This document shows positions 44,281 through 54,578 of a stretch of 64,000 bases of DNA, piece by piece. The stretch's first letter is position 1, and every line of letters begins with the position of its first letter. Below the pieces are notes generated by a model that searched no databases, was not told the DNA's origin, and saw only the letters and a list, made by a program, of their open reading frames with translations. The stretch comes from Rugalucina vietnamica. Lineage: Eukaryota > Mollusca > Bivalvia > Lucinida > Lucinidae. Both the position numbers and the translations under genes were made by a program. The stretch is taken from contig OZ024884.1 of assembly GCA_964017185.1 (NCBI GenBank), positions 14,113,548 through 14,177,547 on the forward strand, written 5' to 3'.

Positions 44281-45208
44281 AATAACCATTGTGTTATGCA
44301 GGTTCGTAGTAGTAACCATTGAGTTATGCAGGTTCCTAGTAATAACTGTTGTGTGATGCAGGTTCTTAGTAATAACTGTTGTGTTATGCAGGTTCTTAGT
44401 AATAACCATTGTGTTATGCAGGTTCTTTGTAATAACCATTGTGTGATGCAGGTTCTTAGTAATAACTGTTGTGTGATGCAGGTTCTTAGTAATAACCATT
44501 GTGTTATGCAGGCTCTTAGTAATACCGTTGTGTGATGCAGGTTCTTAGTAATAACCATTGTGTTATGCAGGTTCTTAGTAATAACTATTGTGTGATGCAG
44601 GTTCTTAGTAATAACTGTTGTGTGATGCAGGTTCTTAATAATAACCATTGTGTTATGCAGGTTCTTAGTAATAACCGTCGTGTGATGCAGGTTCTTAGTA
44701 ATAACTGTTGTGTTAAGCAGGTTCTTAGTAATAACCATTGTGTGATGCAGGTTCTTAGTAATAACCGTTGTGTGATGCAGGTTCTTAGTAATAACCGTTG
44801 TGTGATGCAGGTTCTTAGTAATAACCCTTGTGTTAAGCAGGTTCCCAGTAATAATCATTGTGTTAAGCAGGTTCCGTTGTGTTATGCAGGTTCCTAGTAA
44901 TAATCATTGTGTTATGCAGGTTCTTAGTAACAATCGTTGTGTTATGCAGGTTCTTAGTAATAACAGTTGTGTTATGCAGGTTTTTAGTAACAATTGTTGT
45001 GTTATGCAGGTTTTTAGTAATAACAGTTGTGTTATGCAGGTTTTTAGTAACAATTGTTGTGTTATGCAGGTTCTTAGTAATAACAGTTGTGTTATGCAGG
45101 TTTTTATAAGTAAAAACCATCCGGCATTGTGTTATGCAGGGTTTTATTTTAGAACTGCTGTGATATGCAAGTTCTTAGTAAGAACCATTGTGTATTGCAG
45201 GTTCATCA
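44281..45208 (+). repeat. 30-bp minisatellite, about 31 copies, inside an intron
   Basis: The unit reads AATAACCGTTGTGTGATGCA followed by GGTTCTTAGT. Because 30 is a multiple of three, long frames are open on both strands: plus decapeptide MQVLSNNxCV, minus VITKNLHHTT. From about 44925 to 45090 two variants alternate (AATAACAGTT and AACAATTGTT), giving a 60-bp higher-order unit. One unit near 44873 is truncated. The array lies between the exons at 43509 and 47844 on the same strand. Confidence 0.95.
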
Positions 45209-45652
45209 GCTGATGGCCTTCCCTTTGATGACCATTTCCATCGGAAATCTACAGCAAATGATTACTGAGATATTGATGTAGATATTGCTATATCAATGTC
45301 ATTATTTTTCATATAAATGTATATTAAGGCCTGAAATGAACGTCTCTTCTTCATTAATTATAAATGAGCAGTGTCCAGTGAAAACACAACTTAGGGTTGT
45401 AACCAGATCTGACACAAGCCCCCAGCTGCTCAGCCACAGAGAATGGCAAGAGGAATCATCAAATTTTGTGAAGTGATTGTAATTATAAGGAATTAAGATT
45501 CTGATGTATGTGAAAGCATTTACATGGACTTGCCATAAAATCAGGTTCTTGAGAATCAATGCTTCTTGGAAGTGTTTGTCTATCAGATTGCATTAGCTAA
45601 TTAGCAAACTGTTGATGACAATTTCTATCTAGAGTAGAATGATATTGTGGAC
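45209..45652. other. No gene; old MITE-1 fragment possible
   Basis: At about 45395-45470 AACCAGATCTGACACAAGCC and CACAGAGAATGGCAAGAGG resemble the non-hairpin half of MITE-1, strongly diverged. Confidence 0.4.
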
Positions 45653-45665
45653 ACAGTATTAAATC

Positions 45666-45925
45666 AAGGCGGCCCCCGTGGCCGAGTGGTTAAGGTCGCT
45701 GACTTCAGTGCTCTTGATCATTCGATCATCTCACCGATGTGGGTTCGCGCCTCGCACGGGGCACGAATTCATATGTGAGACAAGCCATGTTCTGCTTGCG
45801 GGTGTGTCAGGTGGTTTTTCCCCGGGTACTCCGGTTTTCGCCCCACCTACCGATTGATTCGTCTCGATATGAGTGAAAAAGCTTGAAAGGGACGTAAAAC
45901 TGAATCAAAAAAAAAAAAAAAAAAA
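45666..45925 (+). mobile_element. tRNA-derived SINE with 13-bp target duplication
   Basis: The head GTGGCCGAGTGGTTAAGG is a clear A box. A long variable-arm-like segment and the B box GGTTCGCGCCT follow, as in type II tRNAs (Leu/Ser-like). The body ends in GGGACGTAAAACTGAATC and about 20 A. ACAGTATTAAATC flanks it at 45653-45665 and 45926-45938, a perfect duplication typical of LINE-driven insertion. It appears young because tail and duplication are intact. Confidence 0.95.
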
Positions 45926-45975
45926 ACAGTATTAAATCTGTTGATCCTAGAAACTTCATAGTAGCAGGTGGGAAT

Positions 45976-46111
45976 CATTTGATCCTCCCTATGAGAAAAC
46001 CAGCAACATGCATAGGCAACATGCATAGGCGAAAACAGAAGGCGCAGATCAGCTGTGCAGTAACTGCACAGCTGATCAGTGCCTTTGTCTTTGCTACACT
46101 AAAAGTACAGG
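45976..46111 (+). mobile_element. MITE-1 copy, right half missing
   Basis: It has a perfect TGTGCAG-type hairpin and a small duplication GCAACATGCATAGGC at its left. It ends soon after the hairpin. Confidence 0.75.
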
Positions 46112-46654
46112 TGGGGGGGAGCAAAATGTCTCTTGTACATGTGCATAAGGCGAAATTTCAGAACATTCAGCCAACCAAAGGAGTATTGATGTGTGCATGT
46201 GAAGTGCCTAGATCAGCCTTTGCAGAGACGGACAGTTCAGATTTCACCTGTTCTGGGACAAAAATTACGAAAAACTTTTTTCATTGGTTTTGCCACACAT
46301 AGCGACACATCTGGGTTAAGATGTATTCTTTTTCACTGGAATTGTCAACAGAGATCATAGGTTTTTAACGAAAATCAATAGCAAACTCCCACATATCTTT
46401 ATTTCTGGAACACTCATTCATTAATTCTAATGAAAAGACATTTTCCGGAAGCATGAATGGAAATGTTCTAGGAACGTTACTTTTATTGGCCAGCACATGA
46501 CTAAACAACTGCAGAAACCTGTAGCTCCATACGGTACTGCTTAAGTCGAGCCCAAGGTACTGTTAGGTACTCTGGAAGTGGTTGGTTTTATTCAATATGA
46601 CAGAAAATTTGTTGATTGGGACATTGAAGTCGTAAAGAATCAAATCAAACAAAT
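46112..46654. other. No gene seen
   Basis: Intronic sequence with no supported feature. Confidence 0.5.
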
Positions 46655-46876
46655 CAGCCGTGACGCGAGAAAACGGGTCTTCGGGGATTCCAACCAGGTC
46701 TGACACAAACCGGCCTGTGCAGCTACAGAACATGGCTAGAAGCTTGAAATTTCCAATTTAGGAAGAGGATGAATTGTTCTATCCCTGTAGCGAAAACAAA
46801 GGCGATGATCAGCTGTGCAGCTGATCTACACCTTTGTTTTCGCATAGGCGAAAATCTGGTTTTCTCATGAAGCTAC
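46655..46876 (-). mobile_element. MITE-1 copy with shortened hairpin
   Basis: The hairpin is reduced to GATCAGCTGTGCAGCTGATC: the second inner arm is deleted so that the outer arms meet directly. The right end is worn. Confidence 0.8.
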
Positions 46877-46907
46877 ATCATCTCTTATGATCAGAGGGTT
46901 TTAGATT

Positions 46908-47103
46908 AAGCTGGACCATGAGAAAAGCTGTTTCAGGTCCACAAACCTGGAGGAGGAGACTGTATGAAGGCTAGAAACTTTAATTTTCTGATTGAGAGCA
47001 TGGAGGGATTGACTGTTCTTGAAGTGAAAACAAGCTGTCTGTGTTAACTATGCAGCTGATGTATTATGTTTGGTAAAGGAATATTTCCTCATGAAACAAC
47101 TTA
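46908..47103 (-). mobile_element. Old MITE-1 copy
   Basis: Colinear but heavily diverged. AACTATGCAGCTGAT remains from the hairpin. Confidence 0.5.
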
Positions 47104-47373
47104 TTAAATTTACTAATGAAATGAGGAAATGTGTATGAATGACTTCAATTTTCAATGTGGCCTTGTACTATTGTACCATATTGTTTGAATTTTTATGCAA
47201 ATTAGTTTCGTGTGATTAGAAGATGTTTAAGCTCACTAAAATAAAAAAATGTAAATCGTATTTCAAAGCCAAAATAGAGCAGCTTTCAGCTCAAAACTAA
47301 AAAAAGTAAATTATATTTCAAAGACAAAATAGAGCAGTGAGGTGGTCTACTTGTTAGAGAATTTGACACCAGA

Positions 47374-47597
47374 TCCTGAGGTTAAAAAACTTTTTTTCTT
47401 CTCAGCTCAGCTGAGACTAAAATTTATCCCGCTCATAAATGTTAAATTGCCAACAATTGTTGGCATTTTAACATTTATTAGCAGGATAAATTACAGGCTT
47501 AGAAGTTATAAAACATTTGGGCTATTTTGGTATTTATGAGGAATTGTAATTTCAAGCTCAGCTGAGTTGAGCGTGAAAAAAGTTTTACAACCTCAGG
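47374..47597. mobile_element. MITE-3 copy 2
   Basis: Ends CCTGAGGTTAAAAAACTTTT and AAAAGTTTTACAACCTCAGG. Centre palindrome TTGCCAACAATTGTTGGCA at about 47449-47467. Inner boxes CTCAGCTGAG and GCTCATAAATGTTAAA are shared with 24575-24803. Confidence 0.85.
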
Positions 47598-47843
47598 AGC
47601 AGATTGAGAGGTTGGAAGTTTGAACCCCACAGGGTCCGGGGTTTTCCTTAGAGCCAGACTTGTTAATGTCCCATTACCATTATACAGGTTAATACACAGG
47701 AAGTGATGGATGCATCCCAACATGACTGAAAAATTGTTGACTGGGATGTTCAACCACGAAATTATGAACCAACAAGCAAAAATCAAGATAGATTTGCCAT
47801 AAATTTGTAAGTCCTAAAGGAATGTTTCTGTTTCTCGTTGCAG

Positions 47844-47967
47844 GTCACACCTAAATCACCAGGATTGAATCCCAATGCCTCAGTGTTTCTAAGCAGCAAG
47901 TCTGGCCCGGGGGTGCCCGACACCGGACAGTGGGAGCACAGCGACAGCGGGATTAACAGTAGCAGTG
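47844..47967 (+). CDS. Host-gene exon encoding a PAM2-like motif (phase 0/1)
   Basis: A good acceptor TGTTTCTCGTTGCAG and the donor GTGAGTAA bound 124 bases. The frame begins VTPKSPGLNPNASVFLSS and ends near DSGINSSSG. LNPNASVF fits the PAM2 consensus (L-N/S-P-N-A-x-x-F), the peptide by which PAIP2, eRF3, ataxin-2, LARP4 and others bind the MLLE domain of cytoplasmic poly(A)-binding protein. The usual Pro after F is Leu here. PAM2 alone cannot identify the gene; a LARP4-like product is one option but no La motif is in the window. Directly downstream, decayed copies of this exon occur at about 48020-48130, 48190-48250 and 48313-48420. Confidence 0.75.
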
Positions 47968-47989
47968 GTGAGTAATATAGGTCAAGGTC

Positions 47990-48440
47990 ATTTTGTGTAT
48001 GGTTCAAGGTCATGGTAAATTGATTCTCAGTGCCTCGGTGTTTCTAAGCACTGTAAGCAGCAAGTTCGGGCCTAGGTTGACCGACATGGGACAGTGGTAG
48101 CACAGCGACAGTTGGATTAACAGTTATAGTGGTGAGTAATTAGGCCAAGGTCATTTTATGTATGGTTCAAGTTCATGGTCATGTTGAATTAATTCCCAGT
48201 TCAAAGTTATTACAAGTCCGGCCTAGTGGATCTGGCCAGTAACAGTGTGAGTACGGTGATATTGGTTATGTAGGTCAAGGTCATTTTGTTCTAGGTTCAA
48301 GGTCATGATTAATTAATTCCCAATACCTCAGTGTTTCTAAGCAGCAAGTCTGGGCCCCGGATGCCCGGCGTGGGACTGTGGGACTACAGCGACAGAGGCA
48401 TTAATAGTACATGTCATAGTGGTCAAGGTCATTTTTTGTT
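47990..48440 (+). pseudogene. Three decayed tandem copies of the PAM2 exon and its flank
   Basis: Copies begin near 48018, 48186 and 48313, each followed by AGGTCAAGGTCATTTTGT-like intron sequence. The first keeps GCCTCGGTGTTTCTAAGCA but has an insertion (CTGTAAGCA) and a TGG-TAG stop where the exon has TGGGAG. The last keeps CCTCAGTGTTTCTAAGCAGC and GACTACAGCGACAG. None retains the TTGCAG acceptor. The first keeps GTGGTGAGTAA. They are read as dead duplicates. Confidence 0.8.
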
Positions 48441-48599
48441 TAGTTCAAGGTCATGGTCATGATTTGATTTTAATGCCTAAGATTTAGAGACAAGTGGTCA
48501 AAGAGATCTGTACCAATATGTGCCTTTTTTGTCATAAAGGGTATTAACTTAAATTAAAAAAACTCAAGACATAACAACTCAAGACATAACAATGTATTT

Positions 48600-48842
48600 G
48601 AGCCACGAAGCGAGAAAAACAGTCTTCGGGGTTTTCGAACAGGTCCGATACAAACGAGCTGTAACGTGTTCTAGCACAGAAGAGGGCTAGAAGCTTGAAG
48701 TTTCAGATGTAACAAAGAGGGATTGTACTATAAGTGTAGTGAAAAATAAAGGCGCTGATCAACTGTGCAGTTACTGCACAGCTGATCTGCGCCTTTGTTT
48801 TTTTTGCAAAGGCAAAAATCCGGTTTTCTCATGATGCGGCTC
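48600..48842 (-). mobile_element. MITE-1 copy, ATTT duplication
   Basis: TGTGCAG hairpin subfamily. ATTT at 48596-48599 and 48843-48846. The ends are GAGCCACGAAGCGAG and CATGATGCGGCTC. Confidence 0.9.
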
Positions 48843-49440
48843 ATTTAACATTTTGCCTTAAGTACCAAAATTGTCATGTTTTGTTAAGTGAAACACAGCT
48901 GTCATCTGTCTTCTGTTTTATTTGTTTTATAGTTTATTTGGCCTATAAACATCTTTATGTTGCTTTATCTTATTCATACAATAACAAACATTGCAGTTCA
49001 ACCTCATTATTATGTGCCCCACTATAAAATGCCAATTGCAGTGTAAAGGTAAAAGTATATAGTATTGATCAGGAAATGGCACAATCAGAAAGAAAACCGA
49101 GTTGGGGGGAAAAAAAACAACCCAACAATCAAGTACTTAAACTAAGAAAACATATTGTAAGCAGAGTGAACAGCTATTTTCCCAATAGGTGGCCACTCAG
49201 TTACACAAACTTAACTAAAATTATGAAAACACACACAAGGTGCCAACAGCACAAAAACCCAACACCAAGACTTTTTAAACAATTAGAACCACCACAGAAG
49301 TATCGCCTTGGAACAATCAGTAATATTAAATTACTGGCGGGCTTAAATCGATTTTACATGGCCATAACCTCACCCTCAGCTTCAGCAGCGGTTCATAATA
49401 TTTAGTTACTAGTTGTTCTGAATATTTTGCTATATTATAT
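48843..49440. other. No gene seen
   Basis: The plus frame at 49076-49405 (109 codons) lacks splice support and a family. CAACCTCATTATTATGTG at 48997 is a remnant of the nested MITE type at 37783. Confidence 0.45.
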
Positions 49441-49675
49441 GAGCGGTGACGCGAGAAAACCGGTCTTCGGGGTTTCCGACCAGGTCCGACACAAACCGGC
49501 CTGTACAGCCTTAGAAAAAAGCTGGAAGCTTGAAATTTCGGATTTAGGAAGAAGAGGAATTGCACTATCCGTGTAGCGAAAACAAAGGCGCTGATCAGCT
49601 GTGCAGTTACTGCACAGCTGATCTGCGCCTTTGTTTTCGCATAGGCAGTAATCCCTTTTTCTTACGATGCGGCTC
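49441..49675 (-). mobile_element. MITE-1 copy, ATAT duplication
   Basis: ATAT at 49437-49440 and 49676-49679. Perfect TGTGCAG-type hairpin. Confidence 0.9.
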
Positions 49676-50037
49676 ATATTTCAAGCAATGATAAAACTGT
49701 GATACTGCAGTGTATGTGTACTTGGGATGGAGTCAGGATGGGGGGGGGGGGGAGTGAAAACAGACTGTCACCAAAGAACAGGTCTTCAGAACTTGTTGAT
49801 ATAATTTTTATGTTAAAGTTACTTCTATTCACCATGGCAGGGGAGGGGTGTAGTGGATACATATCACTAAATGGCCTACGCTCTTAAACACCAACAACAC
49901 CCTTCGAAAAGCTACATTAGAAAGCATTTGAAGAGCACCTCTGTCTTATAGCCTTGTGCATAAGCTATAAAGTGCCCTGCCAGGAGCTTACGTCAGACTG
50001 GTCGCATTTTATAGGCAAAGCTATGTAGAAAATAAAT
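49676..50037. other. No gene seen; poly(G) at 49740
   Basis: A G run of 12 or more at 49740-49753. Otherwise unremarkable. Confidence 0.5.
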
Positions 50038-50263
50038 GAGCCGCCGCATGGGAAAACCAACAATCTGCATAGGCGAAAACAAAGGCGCAGATCAGCTTCG
50101 CAGTAACTGTGAAGCTGATCAGCGCCTTTGTTTTAGCTACACGGATAGTACAATTCCTCTACTTCCTAAATCCAAAATTAAATTTCCAGTCTCTAACCAT
50201 CTTCTGTGACTGTACAGCCCGGTTTGTGTCGGACCTGGTCGGAACATTCTCAGGCACAGGCTC
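50038..50263 (+). mobile_element. MITE-1 copy, shortened right end, AAAT duplication
   Basis: AAAT at 50034-50037 and 50264-50267. The right end is rearranged (TTCTCAGGCACAGGCTC), yet the duplication is intact. Confidence 0.85.
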
Positions 50264-50480
50264 AAATTGTCACAAAATGCTCAAGGGAATCGCCAGTAAA
50301 GACAAGTTTTTGTGACAGAAATGTCATAGGGCTCATAAAAAAGACGTCGAGACACAGTAGATGTAGAAAGCTTGTAGGAGGACGACATTATTCTGCTACC
50401 GTAAATGCTCTCGAAAAATTGGCTGGAAGAGCCCAAAATTTTGTAGCAAACACACTTTGATTATTTTTAACTCATATATT

Positions 50481-50505
50481 TGTGGGACATAGGAAAATAT
50501 TATAC
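50481..50505 (+). repeat. Left half of a split TATAGCCCC repeat
   Basis: TTTGTGGGACATAGGAAAAT followed by ATTATA matches 27612-27635 and is separated from its continuation at 50983 by the foldback element. Confidence 0.7.
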
Positions 50506-50982
50506 ACGGCCACCAATCCAGCTCTTTCATAGCAAAATACAATGATAATGAATTCATTTGCGGTACCTCACACTATGCAGCTGCGGGATTCAAAACGTGT
50601 AAGTGACTTCATGTTCTCTTGTTTTATATCAATTACTCCTATTTTAAGACACGTTTCAAAAATCGTAGAGTGACATGATGTGGGTGTTGAAAATCTAGCA
50701 TACAACATAAAAGCGCATGTGTTGCACTCACATCAAAAGTGATTCCAAACCACATGATAATTATGTTTTCAGCAGATCGGCTGGAAATGAAAGAAGCTAG
50801 ATAAATTACCCACATCATGTCATTCCACGATTTTTGAAAGATGTCTTAAAATAGGAATAATTGATAATCAAAGAAGAGTACACGAAGTCCTTTACACGTT
50901 CCGAATCCCTCAGCTGCATAGTGTGATGTACCGCAAATGAATTTATTATTATTGCATTTTGCTATGAAAGAGCTGCGCCGTG
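50506..50982. mobile_element. Foldback MITE, ~200-bp arms, ATTATA duplication
   Basis: CACGGCCACC..CAGCTCTTTCATAGC at the left is complementary to GCTATGAAAGAGCTGCGCCGTG at the right, and the match continues over about 200 bp. ATTATA flanks it at 50500-50505 and 50983-50988. Comparison with the uninterrupted relative at 27.6 kb, which reads CAGTATAGCCCC, confirms an insertion. The loop is about 80 bp. No ORF. Confidence 0.92.
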
Positions 50983-51322
50983 ATTATAGCCCCAGATGTG
51001 ACGCTGTAGATTGATACCAAGGAAGAGGTTACTTAAATACCAACAACATGACTGAAGAATTGTTGACAGGGACATTAAACAAAGAGCAAATACACTGACT
51101 GGCTACCTATGGTATGGCTGCCTGTGGGCAATGAAATAGATTTATAAAATTAGTGGATTCACAAAGATCGGTACTATTAATGTCTGGGCCACAGGCTTAA
51201 TATTGATGAACATAATTTACTAATATACAATAAAATTAACAATAAAATAAATTTGAAACTATTTTTTGTCAAATAAATACAAAATTATTGTAGGATCTAA
51301 AAGTTTACAGTATTTACTATTT
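50983..51322. other. No gene; right half of the split repeat at its start
   Basis: ATTATAGCCCCAGATGTGAC is the continuation of the interrupted repeat. Beyond that AT-rich with no supported feature. Confidence 0.5.
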
Positions 51323-51556
51323 GAGCCTTTGCATGGGAAAACCAAAAATCTTCATAATTGAAAACAAAGACGCAGATCAGCTGTGCAGTAACTGCACAGC
51401 TGATCAGCGTATTTGTTTTCACTACACAGAGAGTACAATCCCTCTTCTTCTTAAATCTGAAATTTTAAGCTTCTAGCCTGCCTCTGTGATTGAACAGACC
51501 GGTTTGTGTCGGACCTGTTAGGAAAGCACATTATTTGTTTTCTCACGCGAAGGCTC
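51323..51556 (+). mobile_element. MITE-1 copy, ATTT duplication
   Basis: ATTT at 51319-51322 and 51557-51560. The TGTGCAG hairpin is perfect. Confidence 0.9.
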
Positions 51557-52469
51557 ATTTACATTATCCTACATGATAACAAAAGTCGTCATGACTTCTA
51601 AAAATATCCTAGCACCTGAGGGGACGTCATGATCATGACTTGGATGATTAAAAGTATGGGCTTTCAACATGAGTTGCGACAAAACAAAATCAAAAAAATT
51701 AGTCAAAGGCATTACCAGGTATGCCGACAGTGTGTCAGTGACGTAAAAAAAAAAGTCTGCTCAAGAACAGGCCAGGTTTTGATCTGATGCGCATTAACTC
51801 AGCAACTTATCATGTCACACTGTTCCTTGACATTACCCTCTTAAACCCCACTTTTATATAGAAAAACGGGGCTTTGTAGTTTTTAATGTGTACCTACAAT
51901 CAATGTTTTAGCAAACTTTTATAAAATATCAAAAAATTATCCAATGAAATTTTCATTTTGTTGCTTCTGAAAAAATTCTCTGTATATTGCATGTGCAAGT
52001 TTTCGTAACAAACACTCCCAAGGGCAGATTACCAATACATGTGCTTCCTATTGACGAAAGTAAATTGACCATCTTATGGGTTAAAATAGGATCAAATGCT
52101 CAAAGGTTATTCTTTTGGCGTCTAAATTAAAAAAAAAAGGATAAATAAAGGTTAATTGTTTACTTGTTTGAATGTAAAATTTTAATGCGACATTGTTAGT
52201 TTTTTTGTCACATTTTGGTGTCTAAATAAAAAAAAAGTTTTAAAAGTTAATTGTTTGAATGTAAAATTTTAATGTGACATTGTTGGCTTTTTGTCACTTT
52301 TTGGCTAATTATATAACCAGAGCAGAAAAGATGTAAGGGCCTAGTGGTAGGTTATTCAAGCCCAGATCTGGGTTCGAAACCTGCCATTGTTTGTAGTGCC
52401 CTTCACTGTCCCATATGGGTGGTGGATAAACGTGCAATACTTCATTGCTGGGCTGTAGGCATGATAAAT
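51557..52469. other. Repeat fragment at 51838-52010, otherwise no gene
   Basis: TTAAACCCCACTTTTATATAG, GTGTACCTACAATC and CTGTATATTGCATG match the element at 53838-54085. A short imperfect direct repeat (TTGTTTGAATGTAAAATTTT) occurs at 52165 and 52250. Confidence 0.55.
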
Positions 52470-52710
52470 GAGCAGCGGCGCGAGAAAAACGGGCTTCGTG
52501 GTTTCCGACCAGATCTGACACAAATCTGCCCGTGCAGTCACAGAAACAAGCTAATAGCTTGAGATTTTGAATTCAAGAAGATACGCAAGTAATTGCACTA
52601 TCTGTATGGCAAAAACATAGGCGCTGATCAGCTGTGCAGTTACTGCACAGCTGATCTGCGCCTTATTGTTTTCGCACTGGCAAAATTCCTTTTTTTTCAT
52701 GGCACGGCTC
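52470..52710 (-). mobile_element. MITE-1 copy, AAAT duplication
   Basis: AAAT at 52466-52469 and 52711-52714. TGTGCAG-type hairpin perfect in the core. Confidence 0.9.
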
Positions 52711-53096
52711 AAATTGTAGATTGCCTCAAACCAAGGTCTGATTAGATTATTGTGTTGCCACACATAGCCTTGAAGTGACAACCTTGATCAAAATGTTAAC
52801 ATGCCTCTTGAGAATTAAGTTGACGTTTCCTGATTTACTCCTATTGCTAAAATATTGCCGGATGTGTTCGGTGTCAATATGACATTAGCTGTTGGTGGGA
52901 CATAATCCTAAACTCAATAATCACCCTATATACTGATGATGCAAAGAATTGTTATACTGCGCAGGTGGATGCAACATAATACGTCATGCGGTGGTTGGAA
53001 GATGGATCAATTGGACAACAACCTACAGCAAGGCAATGAACTTTGAGCTGTTGGTTGTTGCCTAATCGCCACACTCCATTTCATCAGATGACATGT
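52711..53096. other. No gene seen
   Basis: No supported feature. Confidence 0.5.
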
Positions 53097-53441
53097 CAGG
53101 GATTTTTTTTTTTTTCAGGGGTCTCAGTAGCCGAAATAAGGCCCCATTCCCAATGCAATTTAGGTGATTTTTTTTCCCCAGTCAGCTAGAAGAAAAAAAT
53201 TCCCAGTGTTTGAAAATAATTTTCAACTGTTCCATACATTGTGAAATTCAAACTTTGCTGTTTAAAATGGTGTTTAACTTTGATTACAAGTTATTATTCA
53301 TGAATAATGATTCTAAATGCTAGGTCACCTTTGAAAATATTATCAACTTATGATGTTTTGAAAAATTCCCAAATTCATGGTTTATGTCACTATATTTCCC
53401 AATCAGAAAGGCCCTAGAACCCCTTCCCAAAACTTCCCTTG
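53097..53441. mobile_element. CAGGGATT MITE, copy 2
   Basis: Aligns end to end with 35175-35541: CAGGGATTTTTTTT, CCGAAATAAGGCCCC, TACATTGTGAAATTCAAACT. The right end is worn. Confidence 0.7.
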
Positions 53442-53837
53442 CCGTGTGATGTTGCATCAATCTGTGCAGGGAGAAATTTTGTATGCATACGGGTATATAG
53501 AGTGATAACATAGCCATTCACCGGTTACTATTACATTGCTATTTCAAGGTTGAAAATGTGTCGATAAAGCTGACAAATAATATGCATTTCATACTGTGAT
53601 AATATTTTATCAGATTATTCATGAAATAATAGCCTGATGCAGATTTTTTTTTTTCAATTATATTAATGGCATTAGGGCCATAAAAAGTTCCACTTTGTTG
53701 CAGAGGCTTGAAATAAATTGTTTGAAACAATTATTATTTGTTTGGCCAAAGGCTTTTATGTGTAGTAAGGTGGGAAAATCTACTCTTAGGATTTACGCCT
53801 GAGGTCATACACATCAGGAAAACATGTCCGTGTAATA
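53442..53837. other. No gene seen
   Basis: AT-rich spacer with no supported feature. Confidence 0.5.
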
Positions 53838-54085
53838 TATACCCCCTTGAACCCCACTTTTATATAGCAAAAATGGGGTATGCAGGGGTATACCCATTTT
53901 TCTTATTTTTGCTCCAAAACATAGATTGTAGGTACGCGTTAGAACCGCCTCGGCGAGGCGGTTAAACGTGTACCCACAATCTATGTTTTGAGCAAAAATA
54001 AGAAAAATATCAAAAATTTTCTGGTGAATTTTTACAGTAGAAAAAAATATCTGTATATTGCATGGGCATGTTTTCGTAATGATAA
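53838..54085. repeat. Repeat with 48-bp inverted arms
   Basis: TTATTTTTGCTCCAAAACAT at 53903 and ATGTTTTGAGCAAAAATAA at 53984 are inverted, and an inner stem CCGCCTCGGCGAGGCGG sits at 53943-53959. The partner copy is at 51838-52010. Confidence 0.75.
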
Positions 54086-54413
54086 AGCCACACTGGGCAA
54101 CTGGAGACAAACAGCAAATGCCGACTGAGAACAACTTAAAATACAAATGAAATCGAGGATATAAAGACCTAAGTGGGAACAACTATTAAGGTTAAGAATG
54201 ATCTGTATTGAGTTGTTCCCAGATAGGTATTATTACTCCATATAATATCAAGTTGTTAGGTATGACTGCATTATTTAGTCCATGTTGGTTGTTCTGATTT
54301 ACGTTGTTTGTTTCAGGAGAAAGGGTGTGAACAACTGCAAGTTTCAGAAGAAGCTTGATATTTTCATATTTTGAAACAAGACTTGTAGCACCGGCGAAAG
54401 CTACTTTGCTGCT

Positions 54414-54458
<45 letters not shown>

Positions 54459-54578
54459 CACATTCTGTGAGATAGAAAAACATGAACACATTTTCGTAAC
54501 ATATTGAAAATTTATTGTCACTGATTTTCATGAATTGCGAAAAAAAGAAGAAAGGTTGTACATGGTCAATGACTGGTG
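54086..54578. other. Spacer with GGGAACAACT hairpin and poly(T)
   Basis: GGGAACAACT at 54175 and AGTTGTTCCC at 54211 form a hairpin like the one at 44168. A T tract of about 37 lies at 54417-54455. Confidence 0.55.

Noticed and set aside
44250-44858. A 202-residue minus-strand protein with decapeptide repeats, and similar plus-strand proteins
   Set aside because: The 30-bp repeat length keeps frames open on both strands. There is no start context, splice signal or non-repeat domain.
44281-45208. CRISPR-like array (about 30-bp repeats)
   Set aside because: The repeats are contiguous with no unique spacers and the setting is eukaryotic.
49076-49405. A 109-codon plus frame as an exon
   Set aside because: No acceptor or donor at sensible positions, no recognised family, and it overlaps an old MITE remnant upstream.
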